A stretch of 64,000 bases of DNA from Salinibacillus xinjiangensis (GCF_009649735.1 NZ_WJNH01000002.1:248001-312000), one strand, 5' to 3'. Positions 17,554 to 26,989 are shown, numbered from the stretch's first letter. Program-made: numbers and translations. The notes: a model not told the origin generated them from the sequence alone.

Positions 17554-19818
17554 TTATCCTTCTTCTGTTTCCGCTTCACTGGATTGCTCTTTATTTTCTT
17601 CTTCGCCTTCCTCTGAAGCCTTTTCTTGTTCTGGTTGATTAGGTGGTTCCAGTTGAATACTTAAATAGCTGCCTTCTGGTACACTTGCCCCCTCAGCTAT
17701 GCTTTGTTTGACTGTATACCCAGTTCCTGAATGCTCGACCTTAAGACTAAGTAACTGACCAAGCTGCAGGACCTCTCGCAAAGACCAAGCAGTAAGATCT
17801 GGCATAACTGGATCACTATCAGTTAGTAGTAAAATACTAGATCCAGGAAGCACTTTTTCACCTGCTTTAGGAATGGTTTTTGCAACGCGATTCCCATCAC
17901 CAATAACTCGAACAGTAGAATTTTGTTCTGCTAGTTCCTGTTTAACTGACTGAACGGATTTCCCTTCATAGTTTGGTAGTTTAACAGAATCAACATTCAC
18001 CTGTTTTGTTTCCATATCAGGTGAAATATTTAAATAATGCAAGCTATTTTCCATAACCGATTTAAAAATATAAGATACTGGTTCAGAACCAACCTCAGTA
18101 GCATCGAGTTCAGGCTTCTCCACCGCCACATACATCATTAGTTCAGGATTTTCTTTAGGCGCCATGCCTAAAAAGGAAAAAATGTAATTTTCTCTTCCTG
18201 TTAAATAGCTGCGGTTTGGGTCTGGATCAGGAATTTGAGCCGTACCCGTTTTCCCAGCGACAGAGTAATCCTCCAGCTGATATCCTTGGCCTGTTCCATC
18301 CTCAGCTGTTACAACCGATTCCATTAAGTCTCTAACTTGTTTAGCAGTTTCAGCATTTATAGGTTCACCGACCACTTCAGATTCTTTTTCAGAAACCACT
18401 TTTCCTGTCTTAGAATCTACTGTTTTGGATATGACATAAGGCTTTAACATTTTACCATCATTCGCAATAGCCGTGGCCGCTTTCATCAGCTGCATTGGTG
18501 TTGTTGTAGAACCTTGACCATATGAAGTTGTGACCTTTTCTGCTGGCCAATTGTATAAAATCTTACCCTTAATTTCACCAGCTAAATCAATTCCGGTCTT
18601 TTTTTCAAAATCAAAACGGTGTAGATAGTCTAAAAACTTATCTGTACCTAGCTTTTCCCACACAAGTTTAGATACGGCAACGTTTGATGACCTTCTAAAC
18701 CCTTCATTAAAAGTGATTGGGCCCCAACCTTTTCCATAGTTGTGATCATGCACTGGTCTTGCCCCATCCATAAACTTATAGGTACCAGATTGAAAGGTTT
18801 CTTTTCCTTTGTAGACGCCTGCATCAATTGCAGCAGCCACTGTAAATATTTTCATAGTGGACCCCGGTTCAAACGGATAGGAAATTACATCATTGTACCA
18901 GTTTCCGATATTTTCTCTACTATTAGGGTTGAAACTAGGTCGATTTCCCATCGCTAAAACTTCACCTGTTTTAGGATTCATGACAACTGCAACAATCTTC
19001 TCAGGTTTATATTGCTCTTGAACATCAGACATGGCATCTTCTAAAAAGGTTTGGATTTTTTGGTCTAACGTTAAATAGACCCCCACCCCATTTTCGGGCT
19101 CCTTTACTACTTCTTCTGGATCAAGAAGCTTGGCCGCATAATTATCCCTTTGATAGGAGATATGTCCATCTTTACCTCTAAGTTCGGTATCCATTGATTT
19201 TTCAATCCCCATTGCACCGACAACATTGGTTTCTTCTTCAGCTTCCTTTTCCTCATCTTGTTGCTTTTGCGTAAAACCAATTAAATGAGAAGCAAATTTC
19301 CCATTTGGATAGTACCGTTGTAAGTGCTTTGAAAAATAAATCCCTGGTAATTCAAGAGCTTCAATTTCTTTTTTTGTTTGTTCGCTTATACTTGCACCAT
19401 TAGGACCGAACTCCACCTGAAACTTCTCATTTTCAATGCCTTCCTGCAATCGACTAGCAACCCAATTTGTGTCTAGATTTAAAAGAGGGGCTAGCTGATT
19501 TGCAGTTTTAATAGGATCTTTCACGTGCAGGGTCTTCTCAGAATTACGAGAATACTCTTCATCGATGATGGCGTAAATGCGATAGGAAGGTCGGTTGTCT
19601 GCTAACACCATTCCCGTGCGGTCATATATTTTACCTCTCTCTGCTGGAATGCTGTATGAGGTAGTCCTTTGCTTATCCGCCCATTTTTTTAAATCTACTT
19701 CATCAACTTCTCCAGATGCTTGTATGTATATGAGTCGACTAAAAAGTATTGTAAATACGAGGGTAAATACAACCATGAAGACAACAGTTAACACCTTGGT
19801 AGTCTTTAATTTCTTCAT
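17554..19818 (-). CDS. pbpB: Septal penicillin-binding protein 2B
   Basis: Class B transpeptidase required for septal peptidoglycan synthesis, recruited by the FtsL-DivIB-DivIC complex. Membrane helix at about 9-29, dimerisation domain starting PAERGKIYDRTGM, active-site FEPGSTMK, SSN in FRRSSNVAVSKL and KTGTAQ. Two PASTA repeats follow (LPNYEGKSVQSVK and MPDLTAWSLREV). The last ~30 residues are a very acidic extracellular tail (EQEKASEEGEEENKEQSSEA), which with insertions makes it 754 residues against 716 in B. subtilis. ATG at 19818; lies 13 bases downstream of ftsL. Confidence 0.96.
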   Translation of the reverse strand: MKKLKTTKVLTVVFMVVFTLVFTILFSRLIYIQASGEVDEVDLKKWADKQRTTSYSIPAERGKIYDRTGMVLADNRPSYRIYAIIDEEYSRNSEKTLHVKDPIKTANQLAPLLNLDTNWVASRLQEGIENEKFQVEFGPNGASISEQTKKEIEALELPGIYFSKHLQRYYPNGKFASHLIGFTQKQQDEEKEAEEETNVVGAMGIEKSMDTELRGKDGHISYQRDNYAAKLLDPEEVVKEPENGVGVYLTLDQKIQTFLEDAMSDVQEQYKPEKIVAVVMNPKTGEVLAMGNRPSFNPNSRENIGNWYNDVISYPFEPGSTMKIFTVAAAIDAGVYKGKETFQSGTYKFMDGARPVHDHNYGKGWGPITFNEGFRRSSNVAVSKLVWEKLGTDKFLDYLHRFDFEKKTGIDLAGEIKGKILYNWPAEKVTTSYGQGSTTTPMQLMKAATAIANDGKMLKPYVISKTVDSKTGKVVSEKESEVVGEPINAETAKQVRDLMESVVTAEDGTGQGYQLEDYSVAGKTGTAQIPDPDPNRSYLTGRENYIFSFLGMAPKENPELMMYVAVEKPELDATEVGSEPVSYIFKSVMENSLHYLNISPDMETKQVNVDSVKLPNYEGKSVQSVKQELAEQNSTVRVIGDGNRVAKTIPKAGEKVLPGSSILLLTDSDPVMPDLTAWSLREVLQLGQLLSLKVEHSGTGYTVKQSIAEGASVPEGSYLSIQLEPPNQPEQEKASEEGEEENKEQSSEAETEEG

Positions 19819-19831
19819 ATTGGTTCCATCC

Positions 19832-20200
19832 TTAACGAACTAAATTCGCTTGTTCTACTTTAGAATTTTGAATGTTTAATCCGTTCTTCTTGGCTACTTC
19901 CAAAATTCGGCTCGGTTCACTCAATTGCTTCACTTCAGCCTGCAATGTATTATTGACAAGCGTCTGTTCTTCAATTTTTGTTTGCAATTCTTGAACATCA
20001 CGGTTAACCGAATCTAAGCTGGAAGAATATGAGACAATAAAAACTGATGCTGCAACTACACTACCAACAAATAAAGAATAAAGAAACTTTTCTCCTTTGG
20101 AAATCCATTGCTTTTTTTGAACCTTTACTTGTACCTTTGTCTGTTGTTGCTCCTGTTGAGGTTGATAAGTTTCTAAGTTACGCGCAAACATAGCAGCCAC
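19832..20200 (-). CDS. ftsL: Cell division protein FtsL
   Basis: Small bitopic division protein, 122 residues against 117 in B. subtilis. A basic cytoplasmic segment (KVQVKVQKKQWISKGEK) precedes one membrane helix at about 39-59, then an extracellular leucine-zipper-like coiled coil (VNRDVQELQTKIEEQTLV...) and the SEPSRILEVAKKNGL block common in FtsL. The start is a GTG at 20198-20200, sharing its G with the rsmH stop (TAGTG); GGGAG lies 9 bases upstream. The ATG at 20191 is too far from it. Position between rsmH and pbpB is canonical. Confidence 0.93.
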   Translation of the reverse strand: MAAMFARNLETYQPQQEQQQTKVQVKVQKKQWISKGEKFLYSLFVGSVVAASVFIVSYSSSLDSVNRDVQELQTKIEEQTLVNNTLQAEVKQLSEPSRILEVAKKNGLNIQNSKVEQANLVR

Positions 20201-21177
20201 TAAACATTGCTCCCTTCATCAAATCTAAAGTTTTTATCCCAAGCTTTTACTTTTTCCACAATTCTTAGCTTAGCTGATCGCGACCTGCGATTTTCTTCGA
20301 GTTCATTTTCTTTAGGTATAATCGGTTTTCGTGTAATCATTTTGAAAGGCGGCTGTGCAGACTCCGGAATCACAGGTATGTTTTTCGGAAGTGGTGGAGG
20401 TGTACTCCATTTCTTCATCGCCTTTTTACAAATACGGTCTTCCAAGGAGTGGAAGGTAATCACAGATATTCTCCCACCAACCGCCGTGACCTCTGCCGCT
20501 TGATGCAAGGCATCCTGAAAGGCACCAAGTTCGTTATTAACAGCAATTCTAATCGCCTGAAAAATTCGTTTCGCCGGATGTCCTCCCTTTCTTCTTGCTG
20601 CAGCAGGAATAGCATCTTTAATAATCTCGACTAATTGAGCTGTCGTTTCAATTTTTTGTTGTTCTCTTTTTTGCTCTATTTTCCGAGCAATTTGTTTCGA
20701 AAATTTTTCTTCTCCATAACGGAAAAAGATTTTGACTAAATCTCCATAAGCCCAATTGTTGACCACTTCATGGGCTGATAATGCTTGTGATTGGTTCATG
20801 CGCATGTCCAACGGCGCATCTTGATGATAACTAAACCCTCGTACTGCTTGGTCTAGCTGAGGTGAGGAGACGCCTAAATCAAATAAAACTCCATCTACCT
20901 CATGGATTCCATGCTCATGAAGCTTTTCTTTTAGTTGTTGGAAATTCGCATGAACAAACAAACATTGTTTCTCATAATCTGCTAAGCGATCCCGTGCAAA
21001 TTGAAGAGCCTCTATATCTTGGTCAAAGGCAATCAATTTCCCTTCAGTTGATAGAGCTTGGACAATCATTTCTGAATGTCCCCCACCACCTAAAGTACAG
21101 TCTACATAAGTACCTTCTGGCTTAATATGTAATCCTTCAACCGCTTCATTTTTTAGTACACTATAATGTTCAAACAT
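20200..21177 (-). CDS. rsmH: 16S rRNA (cytosine(1402)-N(4))-methyltransferase RsmH
   Basis: SAM-dependent methyltransferase modifying the 16S rRNA P-site nucleotide C1402 (formerly MraW). Motifs: [15 protein letters not shown] for SAM binding, [28 protein letters not shown], the [17 protein letters not shown] block, and [12 protein letters not shown]. The ATG at 21177 is chosen because AGGTG lies 6 bases upstream and the protein then starts MFEHYSVL like its relatives; the in-frame GTG at 21186 overlaps the ribosome site. 325 residues. Sits between mraZ and ftsL. Confidence 0.97.
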   Translation of the reverse strand: MFEHYSVLKNEAVEGLHIKPEGTYVDCTLGGGGHSEMIVQALSTEGKLIAFDQDIEALQFARDRLADYEKQCLFVHANFQQLKEKLHEHGIHEVDGVLFDLGVSSPQLDQAVRGFSYHQDAPLDMRMNQSQALSAHEVVNNWAYGDLVKIFFRYGEEKFSKQIARKIEQKREQQKIETTAQLVEIIKDAIPAAARRKGGHPAKRIFQAIRIAVNNELGAFQDALHQAAEVTAVGGRISVITFHSLEDRICKKAMKKWSTPPPLPKNIPVIPESAQPPFKMITRKPIIPKENELEENRRSRSAKLRIVEKVKAWDKNFRFDEGSNV

Positions 21178-21210
21178 TGTCGTCACCTACTTTTACCGTA
21201 TTACGTTTTT

Positions 21211-21642
21211 CTAAATGTCGAAGTCCATCATGTTTTCAGCAATCTCGGCAAAAGATTCCTCAGATTCCTCAAAGTATTCTTCCCACTTATCTTGTGCCCA
21301 AACCTCAATTCGGTTGGATACACCGATAACGACACACTCTTTGTCTAAATCAGCATATTTTCTTAGGGGCGATGGAATGTTTATTCTACCCTGCTTGTCC
21401 ACTTCACATTCAACAGCACCAGAGAAAAAGAAACGGGTAAAAGATCGGGCGTCTTTTTTTGTAAGGGGAAGTTTCTTTAGTTTCTCTTCCAGCTGGCGCC
21501 ATTCGTCCATAGGGTAGGCGAACAAACATTTATCAAGACCTCTAGTAATAATAAAGCTCTCACCAAGGTCTTCTCGAAATTTAGCGGGCATGATGATTCT
21601 GCCTTTCGAGTCGATATTATGTTGAAATTCCCCCATGAACAT
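21211..21642 (-). CDS. mraZ: Transcriptional regulator MraZ
   Basis: AbrB-fold DNA-binding protein that heads the dcw operon and represses it. Two SpoVT-AbrB-like repeats are visible: [20 protein letters not shown] and [19 protein letters not shown], each with the D-x-K/Q-GR turn. The start is set at the ATG at 21642 (MFMGEFQH), giving 143 residues as in B. subtilis; an ATG two codons upstream is too close to the GTGGGG ribosome site. Three TGG boxes precede it, so it is probably autoregulated. First gene of the mraZ-to-spoVE transcript. Confidence 0.96.
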   Translation of the reverse strand: MFMGEFQHNIDSKGRIIMPAKFREDLGESFIITRGLDKCLFAYPMDEWRQLEEKLKKLPLTKKDARSFTRFFFSGAVECEVDKQGRINIPSPLRKYADLDKECVVIGVSNRIEVWAQDKWEEYFEESEESFAEIAENMMDFDI

Positions 21643-21652
21643 ATACATCGCC

Positions 21653-21697
21653 CCACTTTCTGATTATAGTGTACCACAATCCCCCACTTTCCTCCAC
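21653..21697 (-). promoter_or_regulatory. mraZ promoter with MraZ operator repeats
   Basis: On the minus strand three GTGG boxes lie at 21694-21697, 21684-21687 and 21674-21677, exactly 10 bases apart (TGGAG, TGGGG and TGGTA with 5-base spacers). A consensus -10 TATAAT follows at 21663-21668; the -35 is poor and overlaps box 2. A fourth AAAGTGGGG coincides with the ribosome site at 21651-21656. E. coli MraZ binds TGGGN repeats with 5-base spacers, the same geometry. The deduced leader would be only about 14 bases. Confidence 0.75.
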
Positions 21698-21837
21698 CTA
21701 ATTTTTCGTAATGTTAAAAGTTTGTAATCACGCATTGATTAAAGCTGTTGCTAAACATTACGTGAAACCCTTTTATAACCGCATTTTTTCAAACTTCTAA
21801 AATAGTTATGCGCCCTGTCATTCCACTAAAAAACAAG

Positions 21838-21867
21838 AAAAAAGACCTACCTTATAAAAGGTAGATC
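21838..21867 (-). terminator. Terminator after bshC
   Basis: Minus strand GATCTACCTT and AAGGTAGGTC form a stem around a 4-base loop, followed by TTTTTT and a second T-run. It separates bshC from the mraZ promoter region. Confidence 0.85.
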
Positions 21868-21925
21868 TCCCCATAATTCATTATTGGTTTTTAATTATTT
21901 TGATTTGGTGGTGGATGGTGGGGGA

Positions 21926-23551
21926 TTATAAATAAACAGCAAAGTGATCTTGGTTCCAACCTACTTTTTGATCAATTAGATTAGAAATCCAAGAATCCCC
22001 GTAATGGTTTAACCAATATAAAATACTCCAAGTACGCTCCTGTAGTCCACCTTCTGGATGTAGCATCATTTCGATATGTTCATACTTTTGTAAAGTCATC
22101 CAGTGTTTCTTTCTCACACTGTACTCCATCCGTTCACCTAAATAATCAATTTCGCGAAGTAAAAAGGCTAAGTTTTTTTCGGCTAACTGACCCACATCAT
22201 CCTCTATTTCTTTCGCCAGTTGTCGGATTGGCTGATGTATTTTTTCAATAGATAGCTTTACTTGATCACTTAATTCTTCGATCGGTGGATTGGTTTGTCT
22301 TTTTAACCAACCACTGCGTTCAGCATCTATTCCTTCATTGATAACTCGACCAACATCAAGCGCCAGCTTTCTCATTTGTTTTTGACTCTTAGCATCTACG
22401 AGTGTGTAGGACAATCTTGGAATAACAGGTGGCATCTTCTGATCTAATGTTTCAAAGGCTGACTTTAATACAGACCAATAAGCAATCTCACCCGGTCCAC
22501 CAATAAAAGCGAGTACAGGTAAAAGCAATTCCTGCATAATCGGACGGGTGACCACATTGTTACTTAATAACTGTGGGGATTCCTCTGCTATTTGGATTAA
22601 TTCTTCCGCAGTAAATGAGCATTCATCATTTTTCCCTACCCACTTACCATTATCATTAACACTCAGCAGGACTCGCTCTCCATCTAAATGATAGAAAAGA
22701 TGTCCATCCTCTACATCCGCGTCCAATGGAATATGATAACCGTTTACACTAGCCTCGTTTAGCTTTTCTGTAACTCCCTTGGCAAGACTTGTTTGTCTTC
22801 TAATCATGTTTACGAAATATGGGCTTTCAAGCTTGCGAATAGAAGCATCACCAGAATCCATTAATACAAGTCCTTCTGATTGAAGTAGATAAAAAGTTAC
22901 CTTTGCAAAAAAGTCCACAAATGTTTCACTATTATCAATAATTGCTTTAAATTCGTTATGAAGGGTACGTGTATGTTCCGTTTCTGTCAGATTTATGAAT
23001 AAGTTATCCAACCATTGATGTGTTTGGTTCTTATCTAATTTCATATGTGAAACGGATTTCTTACTTTCCTGTCTTTGCAACGTTTTAAATTTCTTCATGC
23101 GATGGGACTTTGGTAGAAAAACGTGATTAATTTCTTCATAATCATGGTCCTCACCCGCAATCCAAAACACCGGAATGACCGGGACCCCTAACTCCTTTTC
23201 CTGCTCTTTCGCTAAACGAATTACACTAATCATTTTATGTATAGAATATAAAGGCCCTGTTAATAGTCCTGCTTGCTGGCCTCCAACAACAACTACACTT
23301 TTTTCGTCCCCTAACCGCTCAATATTCTTAAAGGTATGTGCTGGGGCATTCCATTTTTGGTTACATGATTTCAAAACATCCTGCAATTCCTTTCGCTGAT
23401 AAGAATTTGCGGATAAATCGTCCAACCTTTTCTGAAATACTCCCTCTTCAAACGGATTGTATTGAAAGAATTGTAGTGCTTCTTTTGCTTGGTTCCGATA
23501 ATCCTTTACTATCTTCGGTTTCGAGAGTATCGAAATTGGTTTTACGTTCAT
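21926..23551 (-). CDS. bshC: Putative cysteine ligase BshC (bacillithiol synthesis)
   Basis: 541 residues, matching BshC (YllA, 539 in B. subtilis), which carries out the last step of bacillithiol synthesis, joining cysteine to glucosaminyl-malate. Seen: VVVGGQQAGLLTGPLYSIHKMIS with the Rossmann-like loop, VFWIAGEDHDYEEINHVF, IGGPGEIAYWSVLKSAFE, and the C-terminal coiled coil then LHPEGGLQERTWSILYWLNHYG. ATG at 23551 behind AGAAGGAGAAGG. It has its own terminator. In Bacillus it lies between panE and mraZ, as here. Confidence 0.93.
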   Translation of the reverse strand: MNVKPISILSKPKIVKDYRNQAKEALQFFQYNPFEEGVFQKRLDDLSANSYQRKELQDVLKSCNQKWNAPAHTFKNIERLGDEKSVVVVGGQQAGLLTGPLYSIHKMISVIRLAKEQEKELGVPVIPVFWIAGEDHDYEEINHVFLPKSHRMKKFKTLQRQESKKSVSHMKLDKNQTHQWLDNLFINLTETEHTRTLHNEFKAIIDNSETFVDFFAKVTFYLLQSEGLVLMDSGDASIRKLESPYFVNMIRRQTSLAKGVTEKLNEASVNGYHIPLDADVEDGHLFYHLDGERVLLSVNDNGKWVGKNDECSFTAEELIQIAEESPQLLSNNVVTRPIMQELLLPVLAFIGGPGEIAYWSVLKSAFETLDQKMPPVIPRLSYTLVDAKSQKQMRKLALDVGRVINEGIDAERSGWLKRQTNPPIEELSDQVKLSIEKIHQPIRQLAKEIEDDVGQLAEKNLAFLLREIDYLGERMEYSVRKKHWMTLQKYEHIEMMLHPEGGLQERTWSILYWLNHYGDSWISNLIDQKVGWNQDHFAVYL

Positions 23552-23631
23552 ACAATACCTTCTCCTTCTGTTGACCTATTTCCAATGCCTTTATTGTAAC
23601 GAATCCTTATAATAGTTTCATCTCATACGAT

Positions 23632-24015
23632 TTATCCTATGACAATTTCATGCCAAATCCCGAAAATAACAGTCAGGATATACAGTAGTGTGAACAATAG
23701 GAAAGAAAACCTCCAAAACCGCTTAAAGGCTTGCCTAAAAACAACTTCCTCTTGAAACTTCCATTGCAATATTATAAACAGCGCCATAAAAAGAATTAAC
23801 AGTAAAAATATCATCCACCAAACAGAAAAAGATAAGGTTACTTCAAGCCCTACAGATACTGAAATAATTAAAAAAATCGTTGTTACATCTGCCGCAAGTC
23901 TGACTGCCTTTTTGTAATCCTTACTTACATAGCGAGTGAGAACATATATACATATAAAGGCTATTAACGGAACCGTAGAAAAAACTGCAATCATCATAGC
24001 AAAAAAATTAATCAC
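23632..24015 (-). CDS. DUF3397 family membrane protein
   Basis: 127 residues with four hydrophobic segments (roughly 3-25, 42-58, 63-85 and 103-122) and a conserved-looking KAVRLAADVTTIFLIISVSV stretch. It resembles the DUF3397 family found beside panE/bshC in several Bacillus species. No function is known. The start is a GTG at 24015 overlapping the last 8 bases of panE; the ribosome site is weak, which suggests translational coupling. An ATG at 23997 is an alternative. Confidence 0.75.
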   Translation of the reverse strand: MINFFAMMIAVFSTVPLIAFICIYVLTRYVSKDYKKAVRLAADVTTIFLIISVSVGLEVTLSFSVWWMIFLLLILFMALFIILQWKFQEEVVFRQAFKRFWRFSFLLFTLLYILTVIFGIWHEIVIG

Positions 24016-24898
24016 TCTGGTTCCAACTCTCTATTGATAATGATTGAACTCCATGATAAATAAAGGAGTTATAGGGTAATTCTTGATCTGTTAATTGTAA
24101 TAAATATCCTGTGATAGCCTCAACTTCTGTTTGTTGATTTTGTTTTACATCCTCTCGCATGGATGAAGAATTGCTTTCAGTTTTTTTAGCCACCTGTTTC
24201 ACATATATCCAATGAGTTTCAAAATCCATGTCCAAGGCTAAACAAGCTTCATAACAAAGCTGTTTGGCGAGTGCTTTCAAATGAGCATTTTCCAATATCC
24301 TACCATTTCTTACATTAAACATAGCTGTTAATGGATTAATGACGGCATTGACAATTAATTTACGTTTCATAATATGTAATGTATTCTCTTCAAAAATAAT
24401 AGGAAATCGTTCTTCATGTAATTGCAAGACTACTCTTTTGGCGAGGGCCTCATCATCTTTTCGTATAATCCCAACTCTTATTTCCCCGATTCCTGTATGT
24501 TCAACTGTATAATCATCCACTCTTTTAGCGCCATGATCTAGCACACCAACAAAAATCGGCTGTTCAAAATCGGCTATTACATCTACGTGTGACATGCCAT
24601 TCTGTAAAAAAAGGATTGGCTTATCCCTAGGAATTTGATTGATCCAGCCTTCTACATTTTTCTGTAATACCGGTTGCTTCACACAAATGATATATAAATC
24701 CTGTAAACCTAATTCATTATGCATTTGACTATCCACTTTACTAGTCATTCCATTTGGCCTTAGATGAACACCATTATGTTGCAATTTTCTTTGCTGGGTC
24801 TTTCGTCTTACATACATCGTAATTTTATGATTAGACTTCGCAAGCGATGCAGCTAACAGAAGTCCTGTTGAACCCGCCCCTATGATACCAATATTCAC
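24008..24898 (-). CDS. panE: 2-dehydropantoate 2-reductase
   Basis: NADPH-dependent reduction of ketopantoate to pantoate in pantothenate (coenzyme A) synthesis. N-terminal Rossmann motif NIGIIGAGSTGLLLAASL, substrate-pocket QNGMSHVD near residue 92, and the helical C-terminal domain with KRKLIVNAVINPLTAMFNVRNG carrying the catalytic lysine. The start is a GTG at 24896-24898, giving the natural N-terminus VNIGIIGAG and 296 residues (298 in B. subtilis). The frame runs on to 24931 through a purine-rich ribosome site. Ketopantoate chemistry links functionally to coaD at 32469. Confidence 0.9.
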   Translation of the reverse strand: MNIGIIGAGSTGLLLAASLAKSNHKITMYVRRKTQQRKLQHNGVHLRPNGMTSKVDSQMHNELGLQDLYIICVKQPVLQKNVEGWINQIPRDKPILFLQNGMSHVDVIADFEQPIFVGVLDHGAKRVDDYTVEHTGIGEIRVGIIRKDDEALAKRVVLQLHEERFPIIFEENTLHIMKRKLIVNAVINPLTAMFNVRNGRILENAHLKALAKQLCYEACLALDMDFETHWIYVKQVAKKTESNSSSMREDVKQNQQTEVEAITGYLLQLTDQELPYNSFIYHGVQSLSIESWNQSD

Positions 24899-25067
24899 CT
24901 TTCCCCACCATCCTAAATTGTTAACCATCACATAACCATACTAAACGATTGTGTAATATTTTAAAATAATTTATTTTTTGAACATTTACATTTTTAAACA
25001 TTTTGTTTCTTTATGTTTTATATTATAATAAATTTGTAGGATTAAATAGGGGCAAGGGGGATTATTC

Positions 25068-25547
25068 ATGGAAAACGTAAAAGTAGAACGACTGTTAATC
25101 AACTATAAAACGTTGGAAGAATTTAAGCTCTTTAAGGAGTATGGTATTCAGGAATTGTCCATGCTAGAAGATTTGCAAAGCAATATGATTGAAAACGATA
25201 GTGAATCCCCGTTTTATGGGATCTATTATGGAAATTCACTAGTAGCAAGAATGAGTTTATACACGATAAGCAAAAAGTATGATCAATATTTTGAGCCACC
25301 TCAAGATTATTTAGAGCTATGGAAATTAGAGGTTTTATATGATTATCGCGGAAAAGGATTAGGGAAGAAGCTCGTGGATTTCGCAAAGAGCTACAACCTA
25401 CCAATCAAAACAAACCCTCGGATCAATTCTCATGGATTTTGGGAAAAAATGAATTTCCAGAAGGTTCATTATGATGTTGAGCGTGACTTAGGGGAAAATC
25501 CACTTATTTGGCTACCTGAAGGTGTTGAGGAACAGGATCGTAACTAA
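25068..25547 (+). CDS. ylbP: GNAT-family N-acetyltransferase YlbP
   Basis: 159 residues, one fewer than B. subtilis YlbP and very similar from the N-terminus (ENVKVERLLINYKTLEEFK) onward. The acetyl-CoA loop is in LEVLYDYRGKGLGKKLVDFA (about 96-115). The acceptor substrate is unknown. First plus-strand gene of the window, divergent from panE; a TATAAT at 25024-25029 with a weak -35 may serve it. ATG at 25068 behind CAAGGGGG. A bidirectional terminator follows. Confidence 0.92.
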   Translation: MENVKVERLLINYKTLEEFKLFKEYGIQELSMLEDLQSNMIENDSESPFYGIYYGNSLVARMSLYTISKKYDQYFEPPQDYLELWKLEVLYDYRGKGLGKKLVDFAKSYNLPIKTNPRINSHGFWEKMNFQKVHYDVERDLGENPLIWLPEGVEEQDRN

Positions 25548-25585
25548 TCACCAAAATGGAAACGCTTAAAATATATTATACCAAT

Positions 25586-25624
25586 AGAAAAGCAAGGCTG
25601 GCATACAATCAGCCTTGCTTTTCT
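25586..25624. terminator. Bidirectional terminator between ylbP and ylbO
   Basis: AGAAAAGCAAGGCTG and CAGCCTTGCTTTTCT form a long stem with a 9-base loop between convergent genes. The right arm includes the ylbO stop codon. T-rich flank on the plus strand (TTTTCTTTTTC). Confidence 0.9.
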
Positions 25625-26103
25625 TTTTCATCCGTGTATACATCTTTCCATATGTCCTTTATCTCTTCTAATGCTCTTTCGTACTTCTCAATTTTTTTCT
25701 TTAGAACTTCGTTTTCTAATGAGATTTGTTGTATACGTTCATCAACTACATTACTAGAAGCAGAGCTGGTCTCATAGGTCTCCTTAATTCTTTTTAGTAG
25801 GTCAATTGCCTCATCAAACTCAAAAGGCTCCTTTGACTGTTTATTTTCTTCTTCTACGACCTTTGGTTTTTGCTTATCCTTATTTCTTCTTTCCTCTTTT
25901 GCGAGTTGGATGGCTTTGTCATATTGTTTTCTTACAGTTGCATTCCAGCGGAACCCACATGCAGCCGATGTTCTTGACAATTGTTTAGCTACTTCTTCAA
26001 AAGCTTCAAGCTGCGTTTTGCCTTCTCGAATATATCGAAGGACGGTTTCAGCTAAAAGAATATCCTCATCCTCTGTCCAGGCATCCTGTCTATTATGGAC
26101 CAT
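25609..26103 (-). CDS. ylbO: RsfA-family transcriptional regulator YlbO
   Basis: 164 residues. An N-terminal Myb/SANT-like DNA-binding domain ([20 protein letters not shown], then [23 protein letters not shown]) is shared with the prespore regulator RsfA. A lysine/glutamate-rich linker and a C-terminal coiled coil (about 115-155) follow. B. subtilis YlbO is a paralogue of RsfA and is expressed during sporulation. ATG at 26103 behind AGGAGGG. Targets are not known. Shorter than B. subtilis YlbO because the linker is shorter. Confidence 0.88.
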   Translation of the reverse strand: MVHNRQDAWTEDEDILLAETVLRYIREGKTQLEAFEEVAKQLSRTSAACGFRWNATVRKQYDKAIQLAKEERRNKDKQKPKVVEEENKQSKEPFEFDEAIDLLKRIKETYETSSASSNVVDERIQQISLENEVLKKKIEKYERALEEIKDIWKDVYTDEKEKQG

Positions 26104-26158
26104 TCTATCCCTCCTATTTCTTTTACTATGAATCTATGCAAGAAACAGGAGTGATAGA

Positions 26159-26929
26159 CTATTTATTTTTTCGTGTATTAAAAAAGGCCTTAACTGCTTT
26201 CTTATGCTCTTCTGATGGCCATAAACGAGCACATTGACGAACTTCTTGATTCATTTCCTCATACAAGTCTTGATAGGATGACTGGTGGACATGCTGTGAT
26301 TTCAGAATTTCAAGCTGCTCGGGATGCTTTTGTATAAAGGGGGTTAGTAACTGTTCTACCTCTATCTCATCATGATAAATGGCTTGTGCCCAACCCCATT
26401 GTTGCAATGTTTCAACCTCAAATATGTCAGAGGTCACCAGCCAATAATAGGCAAGGCTATGCTCTATTTTTTTATGTAAAAGAACTCCCCCACCCCATCC
26501 AGGGATAATACCTAGCTTTCCTTGTACAAAACCATGTTTCGTTCCACTTTTAGCAAATCGAAAGTCACAGGCAGTGGCTAACTCACAACCTCCTCCCCTT
26601 GCATCTCCATTCAGAATACAAATGGTCGGGAGAGGAAAAGTAGCCAATTTAAATAAGACCTCCTTCATACGATTTAACACCTGATAGGATTCTTCTTCAT
26701 CCATATCTCCATGAAAATCATATAAATCACCACCAGAACAAAAAGCTTTAAAACCTGTTCCAGTAATAACTAAAAACTTTAAGCCATTCTCTTGCTGGGC
26801 GAGATCTAATGCTTGATTCAGTTCTGATGCTAGCTCCAATGAAACAGCGTTGCGCTTCTGAGGTCTGTTTAAGGTGATTGTTATAAAGCCATGTTTTAAG
26901 TCATGATCCACTAAAATCGTTTTGTACAT
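26159..26929 (-). CDS. Enoyl-CoA hydratase/isomerase family protein
   Basis: 256 residues with the crotonase fold: ITLNRPQKRNAVSLELASEL near the N-terminus, the oxyanion-hole FCSGGDL and NGDARGGGCELATACDFRFA. The first catalytic glutamate (in GGCELA) is kept. The second, in the position of PE in typical hydratases, reads VQGKLGIIPG, so glutamine replaces glutamate. True hydratase activity is therefore doubtful; isomerase, hydrolase or decarboxylase activity is possible. ATG at 26929 behind GGGGGGAT; a TTG one codon earlier is unlikely. Lies between rpmF and ylbO. Confidence 0.85.
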   Translation of the reverse strand: MYKTILVDHDLKHGFITITLNRPQKRNAVSLELASELNQALDLAQQENGLKFLVITGTGFKAFCSGGDLYDFHGDMDEEESYQVLNRMKEVLFKLATFPLPTICILNGDARGGGCELATACDFRFAKSGTKHGFVQGKLGIIPGWGGGVLLHKKIEHSLAYYWLVTSDIFEVETLQQWGWAQAIYHDEIEVEQLLTPFIQKHPEQLEILKSQHVHQSSYQDLYEEMNQEVRQCARLWPSEEHKKAVKAFFNTRKNK

Positions 26930-26947
26930 CAATATCCCCCCTATACG

Positions 26948-26979
26948 AAAAAAGAGTGCCCCTAATTGGAGACACCCTT
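26948..26979 (-). terminator. Terminator after rpmF
   Basis: Minus strand AGGGTGTCTCC and GGGGCACTCT pair (with wobbles) around AATTA, followed by six Ts, 10 bases past the rpmF stop. Confidence 0.75.
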
Positions 26980-26989
26980 GTTGTTAAGC

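Noticed and set aside
21905-21923. TGG-rich run on the plus strand near the bshC stop
   Set aside because: It resembles MraZ boxes but is irregularly spaced, on the opposite strand, and at the end of a gene rather than a promoter.
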